NCBI GenBank assembly: GCA_028280715.1
Contig: JANQLG010000023.1
Coordinates: forward strand, 62,001 to 126,000
Length of the DNA: 64,000 bases
From: Spongiibacteraceae bacterium
GTDB lineage: Bacteria; Pseudomonadota; Gammaproteobacteria; Pseudomonadales; Dasaniaceae
Direction of reading: 5' to 3'
Part shown: piece by piece, positions 50,955 through 60,782 of the stretch
How the letters are laid out: each line of letters begins with the position of its first letter
Position numbering within the stretch: position 1 is the stretch's first letter
Program-made: the position numbers and the translations under genes
The notes under the pieces: generated by a model
What the model saw: the letters and a program-made list of their open reading frames with translations, nothing else
What the model was told of the DNA's origin: nothing
Databases searched by the model: none

Positions 50955-51917
50955 TTATCCTGTAATCCATTGTGTAATGACAGCAAAGGTTGGAATACCT
51001 ATGAGCACATTAAACGGGAAAGTAATTCCCAGCGAAGAGCTGATAGATAAGCTATGGTTAGCCTGTGGCAGGGCTACGCGCATAGCAGCAGGTACGGCAA
51101 TGTAGGAGGCGCTAGCCCCTAACACAGCCAGTAAAATTGCCCCGCCAGGTGATAAGCCAATGGCTAGCCCCAGGAAGCAGCCGAGCAAGCCGCCGACCAT
51201 CGGCATGCCAACACCAAAGGCCAGCATAAAACTACCAAGGCGTTTAATATCATCCAGCCGTCGGGCTGCCATCATACCCATTTCCAGTAAAAATAGTGCA
51301 AGAATGCCGTTAAATAAATCAAAGAAAAACGGTGTTACCCGTTCAATACGGTCACCGGCAACTAGGCCTATCAGCAGACCGCCTACCATTAGGACCATAC
51401 CCTGATTGAAAAATACTTCGTGTAGTAATTTGTATTTGTCATTGGTTTGTTGGCTGTTTTCTGAACTGTCTTTAGTTGTTTTTTTCATCCTTGCTAGAGC
51501 TATGCCGATAGCTATTGCCGGCATTTCCAGCAATACGACAAAGAGCGGGATGTAAGCTTCGTATGCGATGTTTTGCGCTTCAAGAAATCCAACAGCGACA
51601 GCATAGGTACCAACACTCACTGAACCGTAGTGAGCTGCAATGGAGGCGGCATCATAACGTTTAAACTCACCGATAAAATACAGCACTGGAAAAGCGATAA
51701 GGGGTAATAACAGCCCAAGCAGGATAACGTAAATAGACTGACTGATCAGATTCCATGAAGCATGCTCTGCTAGTGCAACGCCACCCTTCAGACCAATGGC
51801 AATCATCAAAAACAGAGTCAGTGATTGATACAGGCCTTTGGGGAACTTAATGTCTGCTCGAACCAGTGTCGCAATGACGCCAAGTAAGAAAAATGCAATA
51901 CCAACATCCAGCTGCAT
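50955..51917 (-). CDS. SbtA-family sodium-dependent bicarbonate transporter-like permease
   Basis: The 320-residue membrane protein has about ten spans in two related halves and the SbtA-family (DUF897) pattern: LGVIATLVRADIKFPKGLYQSLTLFLMIAIGLKGG near the start and FLLEMGMMAARR in the second half, with the closing GASASYIAVPAAMRVALPQANHSLSISSSLGITFPFN block. Cyanobacterial SbtA imports bicarbonate with sodium. GAGG precedes the ATG. It lies between a small membrane protein gene (4 bp upstream) and purE (6 bp downstream). No SbtB-type PII protein is beside it. Substrate is inferred from the family. Confidence 0.85.
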   Translation of the reverse strand: MQLDVGIAFFLLGVIATLVRADIKFPKGLYQSLTLFLMIAIGLKGGVALAEHASWNLISQSIYVILLGLLLPLIAFPVLYFIGEFKRYDAASIAAHYGSVSVGTYAVAVGFLEAQNIAYEAYIPLFVVLLEMPAIAIGIALARMKKTTKDSSENSQQTNDKYKLLHEVFFNQGMVLMVGGLLIGLVAGDRIERVTPFFFDLFNGILALFLLEMGMMAARRLDDIKRLGSFMLAFGVGMPMVGGLLGCFLGLAIGLSPGGAILLAVLGASASYIAVPAAMRVALPQANHSLSISSSLGITFPFNVLIGIPTFAVITQWITG

Positions 51918-51921
51918 ATGG

Positions 51922-52164
51922 TTACCTCACTCTTTTGGTTGAATGGGGCCGATTGCTTTGCTGTGTTTGTTCAATAGGAATAGGTAGTGATGGCATTTGT
52001 GCATTTTGGTGTTTGTTGTTTTTGGTCAGTATGCTCAACATCAAAATTGCTATTCCTAAACCTATCAGACCGATTCCAATAGGAGCTTTGCTGACAATGA
52101 CTGCACCTAATAATGTCAGTAAAATTCCGGTCGATACACTGAAGTGAAATTGCTTGCTTGTCAT
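51922..52164 (-). CDS. Small membrane protein
   Basis: The 80-residue product has two adjacent hydrophobic stretches (STGILLTLLGAVIVSK and IGIGLIGLGIAILMLSIL) and a polar, Gln/Pro-rich, basic C-terminus. No family recognised. GGAAA precedes the ATG, and it ends 4 bp before the SbtA-like gene, of which it may be an accessory subunit. It is the first gene of the operon that continues to purK. Confidence 0.6.
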   Translation of the reverse strand: MTSKQFHFSVSTGILLTLLGAVIVSKAPIGIGLIGLGIAILMLSILTKNNKHQNAQMPSLPIPIEQTQQSNRPHSTKRVR

Positions 52165-52260
52165 AGGTGAATTTCCTTTTGTAGAGCCTAATGAATGTTG
52201 GTCTTGAAGATCATGGGTTTCTTTAGACGATATTGTGCAATATCTTTAATATAGATAAAA

Positions 52261-52298
52261 ATAGATATTATCTAATGAATAAATAGACTAATATCTAT
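52261..52298. promoter_or_regulatory. Dyad in the SbtA-operon/LysR divergent promoter region
   Basis: ATAGATATTA at 52261-52270 and TAATATCTAT at 52289-52298 are a perfect 10-bp inverted repeat separated by 18 bp, with a further ATAGATAA at 52251-52258. They lie in the 189-bp gap between the divergent operon and the LysR gene, the usual place for LysR operators. Confidence 0.6.
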
Positions 52299-52353
52299 AT
52301 TTGGTTTATGCGTATCTGCCAATGTCGTCTTAAAATCTCTATAGGAGGGGAGT

Positions 52354-53289
52354 ATGAAATCTCGGCTACATGCTCAAGTCGGTACTTTGAGACAGCTGGA
52401 AATTCTGTTAGCAGTACATGATCACGGTAGCATTAATGCTGCTGCAAAGGCTCTCTTTTTGACACAGCCAACGGTTTCCATGCAGATGAAAAAGCTATCT
52501 GAAGGGATTGGTACACCACTGTACAACATTGCTCAGAGACAATTAGTCTTTACTGATGAGGGGCTTGAACTGGCGAAAACTGCAGTTGAGGTATTGGATA
52601 GTTTTAATCGACTGGATATGTCACTAAACAGCATGCGCGAGTTGAAGTCGGGTACTTTACGTTTGGCCGTGGTAAACACCTCGCAATACTTTATTCCACA
52701 TTTATTGGGTCCGTTTTGCGAACGTTATCCAGGCATTGATATACAACTCAAAGTGGGCAATCGTCAGCAAACTATTGAACGTTTGAAACAGGGAGTCGAT
52801 GATTTTTATGTGTTTAGTCATCCTCCACAGGATATAGAAACTGAAAGCATAGAATTTTTGGATAACCCCCTCGTAGCAATTGTGTATGAAGGTCATCCTT
52901 TAGCCAAAAGAAAGCGCCTAAAATTAGCTGATTTAATAAATGAGCCTTTCCTGATGCGTGAGCAGGGTTCGGGTACACGGCATGCTGTGGAAGAATTTTT
53001 ACGTCAGCATAACATGCAGCTGAATATAAAAATGACTATTGAGAGTAATGAGGCGATTCGGCACTCTGTGATGTCGAAGCTAGGCATCTCCATTTTATCT
53101 GCACATACTCTGACTTATGGTGGCAAGTCGGGGCTAATTACACTCCCAGTGCGTGAATTGCCTATTGATTCACACTGGTTTTTTGTATGGTCAAAATCGA
53201 AGCGCCAGACAGTGATTGCCTCAGAGTTTCTGAATTATGTAGAAGAGGAAGGCAGAGAGATATTGCATGAAGAGCTTGGAACAGATTGA
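52354..53289 (+). CDS. LysR-family regulator, CbbR/CmpR-like
   Basis: The 311-residue protein has the LysR helix-turn-helix (LRQLEILLAVHDHGSINAAAKALFLTQPTVSMQMKKL) and an effector domain with the CbbR/CmpR-type segments FCERYPGIDIQLKVGNRQQTIERL, FLMREQGSGTRHAVEEF and ESNEAIRHSVMSKLGISILS. Relatives control carbon fixation or bicarbonate uptake genes. It is divergent from the SbtA-like operon and is its probable regulator. No Rubisco genes are in the window. AGGAGGGGAGT precedes the ATG. Confidence 0.87.
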   Translation: MKSRLHAQVGTLRQLEILLAVHDHGSINAAAKALFLTQPTVSMQMKKLSEGIGTPLYNIAQRQLVFTDEGLELAKTAVEVLDSFNRLDMSLNSMRELKSGTLRLAVVNTSQYFIPHLLGPFCERYPGIDIQLKVGNRQQTIERLKQGVDDFYVFSHPPQDIETESIEFLDNPLVAIVYEGHPLAKRKRLKLADLINEPFLMREQGSGTRHAVEEFLRQHNMQLNIKMTIESNEAIRHSVMSKLGISILSAHTLTYGGKSGLITLPVRELPIDSHWFFVWSKSKRQTVIASEFLNYVEEEGREILHEELGTD

Positions 53290-53395
53290 GATTTTGCTTG
53301 CGGCTGTTTTTGCTTGTAACCATATGAATATAAAAGAAAATATTGCGTATTAACTATCGGGTGGAAATAATTGAAAACAGAGAATTGTAAAGCTG

Positions 53396-53890
53396 ATGAG
53401 TATTATCAAAGACGATGAGTTTTTTATGACAAGAGCCTTGGAACTGGCTGATAAGGCAGCAGCTTTAGGCGAGGTTCCTGTGGGTGCTGTGGTGGTTAAG
53501 GATGGGGAAATCATTGGGGAAGGTTGGAATCAGCCTATCTTGACTAATGATCCTACCGCTCATGCAGAAGTGGTTGCCTTGCGTATGGCCGCAGAGCATC
53601 TATCTAACTATCGCTTACCTGGATGTACGCTCTATGTCACCATTGAGCCCTGCACTATGTGTGTAGGTACCATGGTGCACAGCCGAATCGAACGGTTAGT
53701 ATATGGGGCGAAGGAGCCTAAAGCGGGGGTGGTCGGTAGTCAGGGCAATTTGTTACATGCCGATTATCTGAACCACAGTATTATCGTCAGTGCCGGAGTG
53801 TTAGATCAGCAATGTTCAGAACTGATGTCGTCTTTTTTTAAACAGCGTAGGTTGCAACAGAAAGCTAAAGGTAGTGCTTCCAAAGAATAA
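53396..53890 (+). CDS. tadA: tRNA-specific adenosine deaminase
   Basis: TadA deaminates A34 to inosine in tRNA-Arg(ACG). The 164-residue protein has the catalytic zinc motif TAHAEVVALRMA (about residue 60) and PCTMCVGTMVHSRIERLVYGA (about 89), with the typical N-terminal FMTRALELADKAAALGEVPVGAVVV. Length is normal. It stands alone after the LysR gene and is followed by a hairpin at 53972. Confidence 0.95.
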   Translation: MSIIKDDEFFMTRALELADKAAALGEVPVGAVVVKDGEIIGEGWNQPILTNDPTAHAEVVALRMAAEHLSNYRLPGCTLYVTIEPCTMCVGTMVHSRIERLVYGAKEPKAGVVGSQGNLLHADYLNHSIIVSAGVLDQQCSELMSSFFKQRRLQQKAKGSASKE

Positions 53891-54194
53891 TAAGTGGTAT
53901 ATAACAACTCTTTTACTTTTATCGTCTTGTTAAGGAAAACTGCTTTTTGCATAAAGTCCGTGCATAAAAAAGCGGAGTAAAGTAATTTACTCCGCAGTTA
54001 AACAATAAGATAAAAAGACCTGGATAGCTATTTCTGACAGTCGGTACCGCGATGAATTTCGTCAGGGTTACTACTCAGGCTAGCAGTAATTACGCAGCCT
54101 TCAACGATTCGTTATGAACATTTCGTAATAAACTGTTATTTGAAGATGAAAAAAGCTTATTTATTAGCCTGATAATGGCCTAAATACCCGTTTT
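53891..54194. other. Intergenic region between tadA and the DUF1631 protein gene
   Basis: About 300 bp between convergent genes. It contains the hairpin at 53972-53995 and no coding sequence I can support. The part from 54030 to 54190 shows no repeat, tRNA or clear terminator. Confidence 0.5.
53972..53995 (+). terminator. Hairpin after tadA
   Basis: GCGGAGTAAA at 53972-53981 pairs perfectly with TTTACTCCGC at 53986-53995 around a GTAA tetraloop, preceded by an A run. The following sequence AGTTAAAC has no T tract on the plus strand, while the A run gives a T tract on the minus strand, so it may serve better as a terminator for the minus-strand gene at 54195. Confidence 0.6.
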
Positions 54195-57100
54195 CTAAAA
54201 ATGAAGGTTAGTTAAGGGGGTTGGTTTACTGATGGCATAGCCTTGGATGTAATCAACACCGATTTCTCTTAGTTGCTCAATGATAGTATCGGACTCGGCG
54301 TATTCAGCAATAGTTTCTTTGCCCATTAAGTGCGCTATTTCGTTAATTGATTTTACTAGTGCATAATCATCCTGGTTTTTATCAATTCCCTTTACAAACA
54401 TGCCATCAATTTTTAAATAATCCACAGGTAAATGTCTTAAATATTGGTACGACGCATTACCACTTCCGAAGTCATCGAGTGAAAATTTACAGCCTAATTT
54501 TTTAATTTCCCTGATAAAGTCAGCGGCTTCCGCAAGATTGTTGATGGTGGCAGTTTCCGTCACTTCAAAGCACACTTTCTTGGTGGGCACTTTGTATTTT
54601 GCAAATTGTTCGAAAATAAATTCCATGAACAAGTCATCATTCAATGTATTACCTGATAGATTCAGTGATACAGAGGGTATGGGTTGACGTGTTTCCATCA
54701 TTGACGATAGCCATTTGAAAGTGTTTTCAACTACCCAGCGGTCTACACGCTGCATTCGATTGTAGCATTCTGCAGCTTCTATGAATTCGATAGGAGATTC
54801 CAGTTCACCCTTCTCATTTTTGATTCCTAGCAATATTTCATAGTGGTTATCATTGGTTCCATTATGTAATGCAGCAATCTTTTGTCCTCTTAAGACAAAT
54901 TTGTCACTATTTAGGATCGAGTTTAATTTATCAATCCAGGAAAGTAATTTTTCTCTACGTATATGTGATTCTTCATCCTGTTGAAATTCAACTACTCGAT
55001 CGCCAGTGCTTTTTTTAGCGCTTTGACAGGCGCCTACTACATCACGTAGTAAATCCACAGTATTTGAGGTGTATTTATTAATCTCAATAAGACCAATACT
55101 GGATGTTAGTGAGATGCTGTGAGTTTCCCAGGAAAATTTGTGATCGTTGATTAGTACACGCAAACCTTCGGCAATTTTATAAGCCTCTTTATTATTTTTA
55201 CGCGGTAATATCACGATAAATTCATTACCGGCCATTCGACCTATAGTGGCTCCATCGATATTCGCATCAGCAAGTAACGAGCTGAGTTCTATTAATATGT
55301 TATCGCCAGCGAGATGACCGTGAAGATCATTAATTAAAGAAAATCCGTCGATATCAATATAAAGTAGAGCGTGTTGATGACCTTGGGTTTTAGTTTCAGT
55401 AAGCATTTCATTGATTAACCGCTCACATTCTTTTCTATTAATCAGGCCTGTTAATTCGTCATGACAGCTTTTAAAGGCCAATTGTTCATAGGCTTGCTGG
55501 ACAGAGGAATAGAGACTTCTTTCCACTAAAGGCCAGTCAGCTTGTTTGTTGATCGGAGCAAGGCCACTGGCCAGTGCCCTGGCAAGATCGACCAAGTCAT
55601 AATCCTGAATTTTTTGTCCTCGTTTGTTGACAAAAACGAAGTGCTGCTTGTTATCGCTTACCCAGGCTAGTTTGATGTTGTGAAGCCCGGTATCGTCGTC
55701 AAGCTGACCAAGTTCATCTCCTATCTGAAGTGATTTTGCTCGCTTGAACCATCGGATGAGTTCAGGATTGGCTGCTTCCAGTTCTTTTTCTAACTCATGG
55801 TTTAGATGAATACCAGCTTCATCCTCTGCCGTTAAAGCAATAGTTTTAATCGGCAATTCGCCCTTTAATGTGGAGCGAATTTTTTCTATGGTGTCACGAT
55901 AACGAAAATCGCCGGGGGAGATGCTGTTTAATTCTTGCGCTAGCAAATCTGAGAAGGAATCAGCTTCCAGCTTTTTATGAATATTGACTTCATCGCAACC
56001 TTCTTCAAGAGCATTTATCCAATGCAGTAGTTCATCCAAACTAGCTAGATGTTTATGCCAGGTTGCACTGTTCGGGCCCTGTTTTATATAAGTGAGCTTC
56101 AATAACTCCTTCCACCCGCAGTCCAATAATTCAAGCGCAAGTTCTGGTGCTTCAGGTGGTGATATGCGTCGTTGGATTTCTCTAGTTATGGCATCTTGGG
56201 CTTGTTGTAATTTTTGCCTACCTTGATAAGTTTGTGCTACCCGTTCCGAGTTTCTATCGTAAGCTTTTTGCTGGTATTCAGTGACAGTATTTAATTCTAG
56301 CAGTGCCTGCTTGAAATCACTGGTATCTGAATTGATATCATTGATGATCTCATCAAGCTTGTGTTCAAGAGCCGGATTCGGTGTTTCGCTGTTGGCGGAC
56401 AATTCAACCAATAAATTGATTAACTGCTTTGCTGAATGATCCTGAGTAAAAAAATTGGTGTCGAGTAAGGCTTGTTTGGCAATAGGGATTTCTAGACGTT
56501 TTAATTGTGCCAAAAGTGGGGTAGAAATATGAACGTTTTGATTGATGTTATCAAATATCGTTGTAACTAACTGTAACAGGTTAGCCAGTTCTCTACTTAA
56601 AGTAATGTTTTGGTTTTGCTGCAGCCAGGTGCCGATTAAACTTTTATTTTCAGCAGCTTCGATAGAAGCAGGATCAATTTGCAGAGAAGATAGATCGCTA
56701 ATAATGTCTTCGATAGAGGTAAGCTCAGTTTCCGGCTGAGCTCTCTCTGCTCTCTCTCCACTTGCTATAAAAGATGGCTGCAGTAAGTTCAAAATATCCT
56801 TTACTGCTGCGTATAGGTTTGCGGGTTGCTGATAAGTTTCTGTGGAATCAGTAGTATTGTCAGTATCTTGATTATCGTTTGCGTGCTCAGTAAAACCAAT
56901 TACAGAATCACTTTTTGGTTGCGAATGCAATGGACGTTCATGCAGTAAAATTTGAGATTCAAGCTTGGGTAAAATACCGGAGCCCTTTAGCTTGGTATTG
57001 ATGGCATCATAGATATCTTGAAGTTGACCTATGACCAATTCGTCATAAAAACGGAATAAAGTGGGCTGAAGTTGTCGGGGAATATTCAAATTTTTAATAG

Positions 57101-57578
57101 CAGCTTGTAGTGCCAAACATAAGTGCTGCGCAGCAATAGGTAACTGGTCTCGAGTTAATTCCTGTTGATAGAGTTGACTGAATCGTTGCTGTAAGCATTG
57201 CAGATCTTTATAAAAACGCTCGTCTGCTCTGCGGACAATGACTTCGATTGAGAGCCAATCTTCAAAATCTGATATATCAATTAATTCCAAGTTATCCAGA
57301 CTTTCATCCTGAAAATTCCGGGATTGCGGCTGAGCACTAATAGGTTGATTGAATTGGTCTTGCAAATAACTACGAAAGTGTTCAGCAATGGTGTTGTGGT
57401 GTTGCCTCAGTGTTGCTTTTGTTTCAAAAACCTGATTTTGTTGGTCGTTGCTGTCTACTCTTTCAGCGAGTCCCAAAAGCCGATCATCGACTTGTACTAA
57501 GTAATTATCGATTAGATTGCCAATTTGCTGGATACTAATCTCACTGATTGTAGCAATCAGAGGGTGTTTGTGATCCAT
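54195..57578 (-). CDS. DUF1631-GGDEF-EAL protein (c-di-GMP signalling)
   Basis: The 1127-residue soluble protein has a DUF1631 N-terminal region (about 1-690), a GGDEF domain (about 700-865) and an EAL domain (about 880-1120). The GGDEF signature is A-G-N-E-F, so diguanylate cyclase activity is doubtful. The EAL domain keeps most catalytic residues: E of E-I-L, N in SLNLSGN, E in FEVTET, DD in FSLDDFGSG, K in YLKIDG, E in TIAEYAE and Q in YIQGYA, so it is a likely c-di-GMP phosphodiesterase. It is transcribed alone. Confidence 0.88.
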   Translation of the reverse strand: MDHKHPLIATISEISIQQIGNLIDNYLVQVDDRLLGLAERVDSNDQQNQVFETKATLRQHHNTIAEHFRSYLQDQFNQPISAQPQSRNFQDESLDNLELIDISDFEDWLSIEVIVRRADERFYKDLQCLQQRFSQLYQQELTRDQLPIAAQHLCLALQAAIKNLNIPRQLQPTLFRFYDELVIGQLQDIYDAINTKLKGSGILPKLESQILLHERPLHSQPKSDSVIGFTEHANDNQDTDNTTDSTETYQQPANLYAAVKDILNLLQPSFIASGERAERAQPETELTSIEDIISDLSSLQIDPASIEAAENKSLIGTWLQQNQNITLSRELANLLQLVTTIFDNINQNVHISTPLLAQLKRLEIPIAKQALLDTNFFTQDHSAKQLINLLVELSANSETPNPALEHKLDEIINDINSDTSDFKQALLELNTVTEYQQKAYDRNSERVAQTYQGRQKLQQAQDAITREIQRRISPPEAPELALELLDCGWKELLKLTYIKQGPNSATWHKHLASLDELLHWINALEEGCDEVNIHKKLEADSFSDLLAQELNSISPGDFRYRDTIEKIRSTLKGELPIKTIALTAEDEAGIHLNHELEKELEAANPELIRWFKRAKSLQIGDELGQLDDDTGLHNIKLAWVSDNKQHFVFVNKRGQKIQDYDLVDLARALASGLAPINKQADWPLVERSLYSSVQQAYEQLAFKSCHDELTGLINRKECERLINEMLTETKTQGHQHALLYIDIDGFSLINDLHGHLAGDNILIELSSLLADANIDGATIGRMAGNEFIVILPRKNNKEAYKIAEGLRVLINDHKFSWETHSISLTSSIGLIEINKYTSNTVDLLRDVVGACQSAKKSTGDRVVEFQQDEESHIRREKLLSWIDKLNSILNSDKFVLRGQKIAALHNGTNDNHYEILLGIKNEKGELESPIEFIEAAECYNRMQRVDRWVVENTFKWLSSMMETRQPIPSVSLNLSGNTLNDDLFMEFIFEQFAKYKVPTKKVCFEVTETATINNLAEAADFIREIKKLGCKFSLDDFGSGNASYQYLRHLPVDYLKIDGMFVKGIDKNQDDYALVKSINEIAHLMGKETIAEYAESDTIIEQLREIGVDYIQGYAISKPTPLTNLHF

Positions 57579-58126
57579 ACTTTGTTTATCCAGACGTTGT
57601 TATTCAAGTTATTAATGGATTATAGAAGATACAAACCAGCTGAACCTTCAGTTATGCTGTTATCTTGCTGCATAGTGATTCAAGTAAACGGGCTTTTAAT
57701 CTAGAACTTTATTCCCTTTTTTAATTTAGAGCAGCCTGCTCATTTTTATTTAGCTAAAGCTTAGCAATTAATCTTTATTATGCCTTAGGTTTTTCACTTA
57801 TTTGATTGATATAGGTAACATTTTTACCTAAATTTGAGTAAGAGACGCTTTTGGATATAAGGTATGGATAGACATGGAAAACTTAGATAAGAGGGCACAC
57901 CTTGTAAATTTATGTTTTGTAAATTTATGTGTTGAGTCAATACGTTAGGCTATACTTGAACGATTATAGGGCTCTATTCTGAGCAATTTTGACATCTTAT
58001 AGACAAAGCCCGCTATATAAGTGAATAAAAACTATTATTATAAGTGACCAAACGTAAAATGGCCGTTAGTCAATTATTTCCATCCGCTATGCTGTTTTAT
58101 TACAGCCCCACGGAGATAGGTAGTCA
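57579..58126. other. 548-bp divergent intergenic region
   Basis: This AT-rich gap separates the c-di-GMP protein gene and the hybrid kinase gene. It holds a tandem 15-bp repeat at 57902-57931 and only very short open frames. I found no RNA gene or convincing promoter; its length leaves room for a small RNA or unrecognised short gene. Confidence 0.5.
57902..57931 (+). repeat. Two tandem 15-bp repeats
   Basis: TTGTAAATTTATGTT at 57902-57916 and TTGTAAATTTATGTG at 57917-57931 differ only in the last base. They lie about 200 bp before the hybrid kinase start. Confidence 0.8.
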
Positions 58127-60514
58127 ATGAATCAGTCCGGCAGACATCAAACGATAGCTGGCAAGCTGAATTGGCTGATTTTGCTGACTACAGGATTGGC
58201 AGTTGTTGTGGTAACGGCTGTCGGTATCATTACAGACTACACGAGTAGTCGTGACGAAGTGATTGCTTTGTTGGGGAGTCATGCCAAGGTTATTGGCAGT
58301 AACAATACCGCTGCTATTGTTTTTGGAGAGCCTTTTAGTGCCAAGGAATCACTTAAATCGCTGGAAGTGGTGTCCGGGATCAATAAAGCCATTATCTATA
58401 ATGAAGACGGCAGTCTATTTGCTGATTACGGTAATGATGAGTCAAATACCGAGTTTGAGCTACGTGAAAATGGCTTTTATTTCGAAGATAACTATGTAGA
58501 TTTCTATCAAGCGATAGTGCTCGATGATGAAGTGATCGGTACTATCTTCCTTCGCTATGATATGGCTGAAACCTATCAAGCATTACAACAAACCATGTTT
58601 TTGGATCTCGGTGTAGGACTGCTGGCAATGTTGTTGGCGGTGTTTCTTGCTCACCGGGTGCAAAGGAGTATCACCAAGCCGGTCCAGGCGCTCTCTGCTA
58701 CAGCCAGGCAAGTATCCAACCAGGGGGATTATAGTGTTCGTGCCCCAGTTATGGCCAAAGATGATATCGGTCAGTTGGCCCTGGTTTTCAATAAAATGCT
58801 TCAACAGGTACAAGACAGAGGGGAGCAATTGGAAAATGCCAAAGATATGTTGGAGCAACGTGTAAAGGAGCGCACAGCGGAATTGACAATTGCCAAGGAG
58901 CAGGCAGAACAGGCGGCCAAAACAAAATCGCAATTTCTAGCAGCGATGAGTCATGAAATTAGAACGCCGCTTAATGGTGTCATCGGCATGGCTTCTTTGT
59001 TAGCTGGCACGGCCCGGGATGACGAGCAGCGAGACAGTATCAAAACCATACAGGTTTCCGCAGATACATTGTTGGCAATCATCAATGATATTCTCGATTT
59101 TTCAAAGATTGAAGCCGGGAAAATGGACCTGGAATTAATACCCTTTAATTTGCGAGCCAGTTTGGAAGAACTGGTGGAAGCCATGAAATTAAAGGCGATA
59201 GAAAAAAATATTTACTTACAGCTGAATATTGAACCTGGTATTTGTGAAAATGTTAGTGGTGATGCAGCGCGTATTCGCCAGATACTAACGAATTTTATTA
59301 GTAATGCGATCAAGTTCACCTCCCAGGGCGGCATTATGGTGAATGTTAATGCTAAGGAGATTAATGACCACTCATCGCATTATCGTTTTTCGGTTGTAGA
59401 TACCGGTATAGGTATCTCACAAGAAAAAGTTGATCATATCTTTGAAGAATTTGCGCAAGCAGATCGTTCAACAACAAGAAAATACGGTGGCACGGGTTTA
59501 GGCTTAAGTATTTCGATGTTGTTGGCGAATTTGATGGAGGGCAATATTGATGTCAACAGTGTGGAAGGTGAGGGTTCAACCTTTACATTCGAATTAACCT
59601 TGAATAAAGCTCAAGTAGAAAACATTCCTTCCGGACATGTGATGCCAGCTATCAGCCAATCCAGAAAACTATTGGTGGTTGGTGATATCACAGGGAAATA
59701 TCAACTTAACAGTGTGTGGTGTCGGTCATGGGGAATGGATGTAAGAGCGGCGAGTGGCGTTGACGAGGCTATGGCTGTACTTAATGAACAACTGCCAAAT
59801 GCTCATTATGACGCGATTATCGTAGATGACGTGATTGGAACTTCTAACGCCATAGACCTGGCAAAAAACATTCGTATCAATCCTGCAAACGATAACACAG
59901 CGTTAATGTTTATTAGTGCAGGTATTTTATTGGATAAGGGACAAACGCTACAGGCCAGTGGTTATGATGGTTATGTTGCCAGGCCCATTCGAGAGCGTCA
60001 TATGTATCTGGCTATGTCGCAGATGATCGAACAACGTCAGAAAGATGCTGCGGGCAATAAAGCCTTCGTTACACCATTTACATTTGCCGAGCGCAAAGAA
60101 AAAATACTGGAATCAGCGCAAGGTGGTATTCGTATCCTATTGGCAGAAGATAATGCAGTTAATCAGAAAGTTGCGGTCAGGATGTTGGAAAAATTAGGTT
60201 GTGTGATTGATGTTGCCAACAATGGTTTGGAGGCGGTCGATAAGTGGCAACACGGCTCCTATGATTTAATCTTTATGGACTGTCATATGCCAATGCTGGA
60301 TGGTTATGAAGCGACAAAAAAAATTCGTTCCCTGGAATCCGAAGATGAGCGTATTCCCATCGTGGCTCTAACTGCCAATGCTCTTGAAGGAGAGGAACAA
60401 AATTGCCTTGATGCTGGAATGGATGCCTTTATTGCAAAACCCGTCAAAGTGGGTGATCTCAAAGTGGTGGTTTTGACTTATTCTTCGGTGGAAAACAAAG
60501 CCGCAAGCTATTGA
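58127..60514 (+). CDS. Hybrid sensor histidine kinase with two receiver domains
   Basis: The 795-residue protein has a membrane span (about 15-37), a CHASE8-like periplasmic domain ([22 protein letters not shown]), a second span (about 153-173), HAMP, a coiled coil, HisKA ([16 protein letters not shown]), HATPase ([27 protein letters not shown]), a first receiver that lacks the acidic pair and has Arg in place of the usual Lys, and a complete second receiver ([31 protein letters not shown]). No Hpt domain is fused, so a separate phosphotransfer protein is expected. CACGGAGATAGG lies before the ATG. Confidence 0.93.
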   Translation: MNQSGRHQTIAGKLNWLILLTTGLAVVVVTAVGIITDYTSSRDEVIALLGSHAKVIGSNNTAAIVFGEPFSAKESLKSLEVVSGINKAIIYNEDGSLFADYGNDESNTEFELRENGFYFEDNYVDFYQAIVLDDEVIGTIFLRYDMAETYQALQQTMFLDLGVGLLAMLLAVFLAHRVQRSITKPVQALSATARQVSNQGDYSVRAPVMAKDDIGQLALVFNKMLQQVQDRGEQLENAKDMLEQRVKERTAELTIAKEQAEQAAKTKSQFLAAMSHEIRTPLNGVIGMASLLAGTARDDEQRDSIKTIQVSADTLLAIINDILDFSKIEAGKMDLELIPFNLRASLEELVEAMKLKAIEKNIYLQLNIEPGICENVSGDAARIRQILTNFISNAIKFTSQGGIMVNVNAKEINDHSSHYRFSVVDTGIGISQEKVDHIFEEFAQADRSTTRKYGGTGLGLSISMLLANLMEGNIDVNSVEGEGSTFTFELTLNKAQVENIPSGHVMPAISQSRKLLVVGDITGKYQLNSVWCRSWGMDVRAASGVDEAMAVLNEQLPNAHYDAIIVDDVIGTSNAIDLAKNIRINPANDNTALMFISAGILLDKGQTLQASGYDGYVARPIRERHMYLAMSQMIEQRQKDAAGNKAFVTPFTFAERKEKILESAQGGIRILLAEDNAVNQKVAVRMLEKLGCVIDVANNGLEAVDKWQHGSYDLIFMDCHMPMLDGYEATKKIRSLESEDERIPIVALTANALEGEEQNCLDAGMDAFIAKPVKVGDLKVVVLTYSSVENKAASY

Positions 60515-60782
60515 TTTGCCTCACTTTGGATAGGGTAGGAATCTCGCAACCCCTATTGTTTGCGTTCAGTTTGGCTACCAGCCCTAATGTCTTAGGGTAT
60601 TTGGCTTGTGATGCCATAGACCATTGCCTACAATGGCGATCCAATTTGGCGCCCTCCACGTAATGATAACGACTTTTTAGCACGGTCTAAGGTGCTATTA
60701 AAGTGCTGCTATCTAATGGCACTGGCTATTAGGCATGGGGCTTTCAATACTGAATTTTAATGACAACAAAGTTGGATACGTT
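60515..60782. other. Gap upstream of the F420 locus
   Basis: These 268 bp lie between the hybrid kinase gene and the F420 genes. No gene, repeat or convincing terminator was seen; it should hold the promoter for the F420 operon. Confidence 0.45.

Noticed and set aside
60459-60683. A 74-codon minus-strand frame after the hybrid kinase
   Set aside because: It overlaps the kinase 3' end, has no family and no ribosome-binding site.
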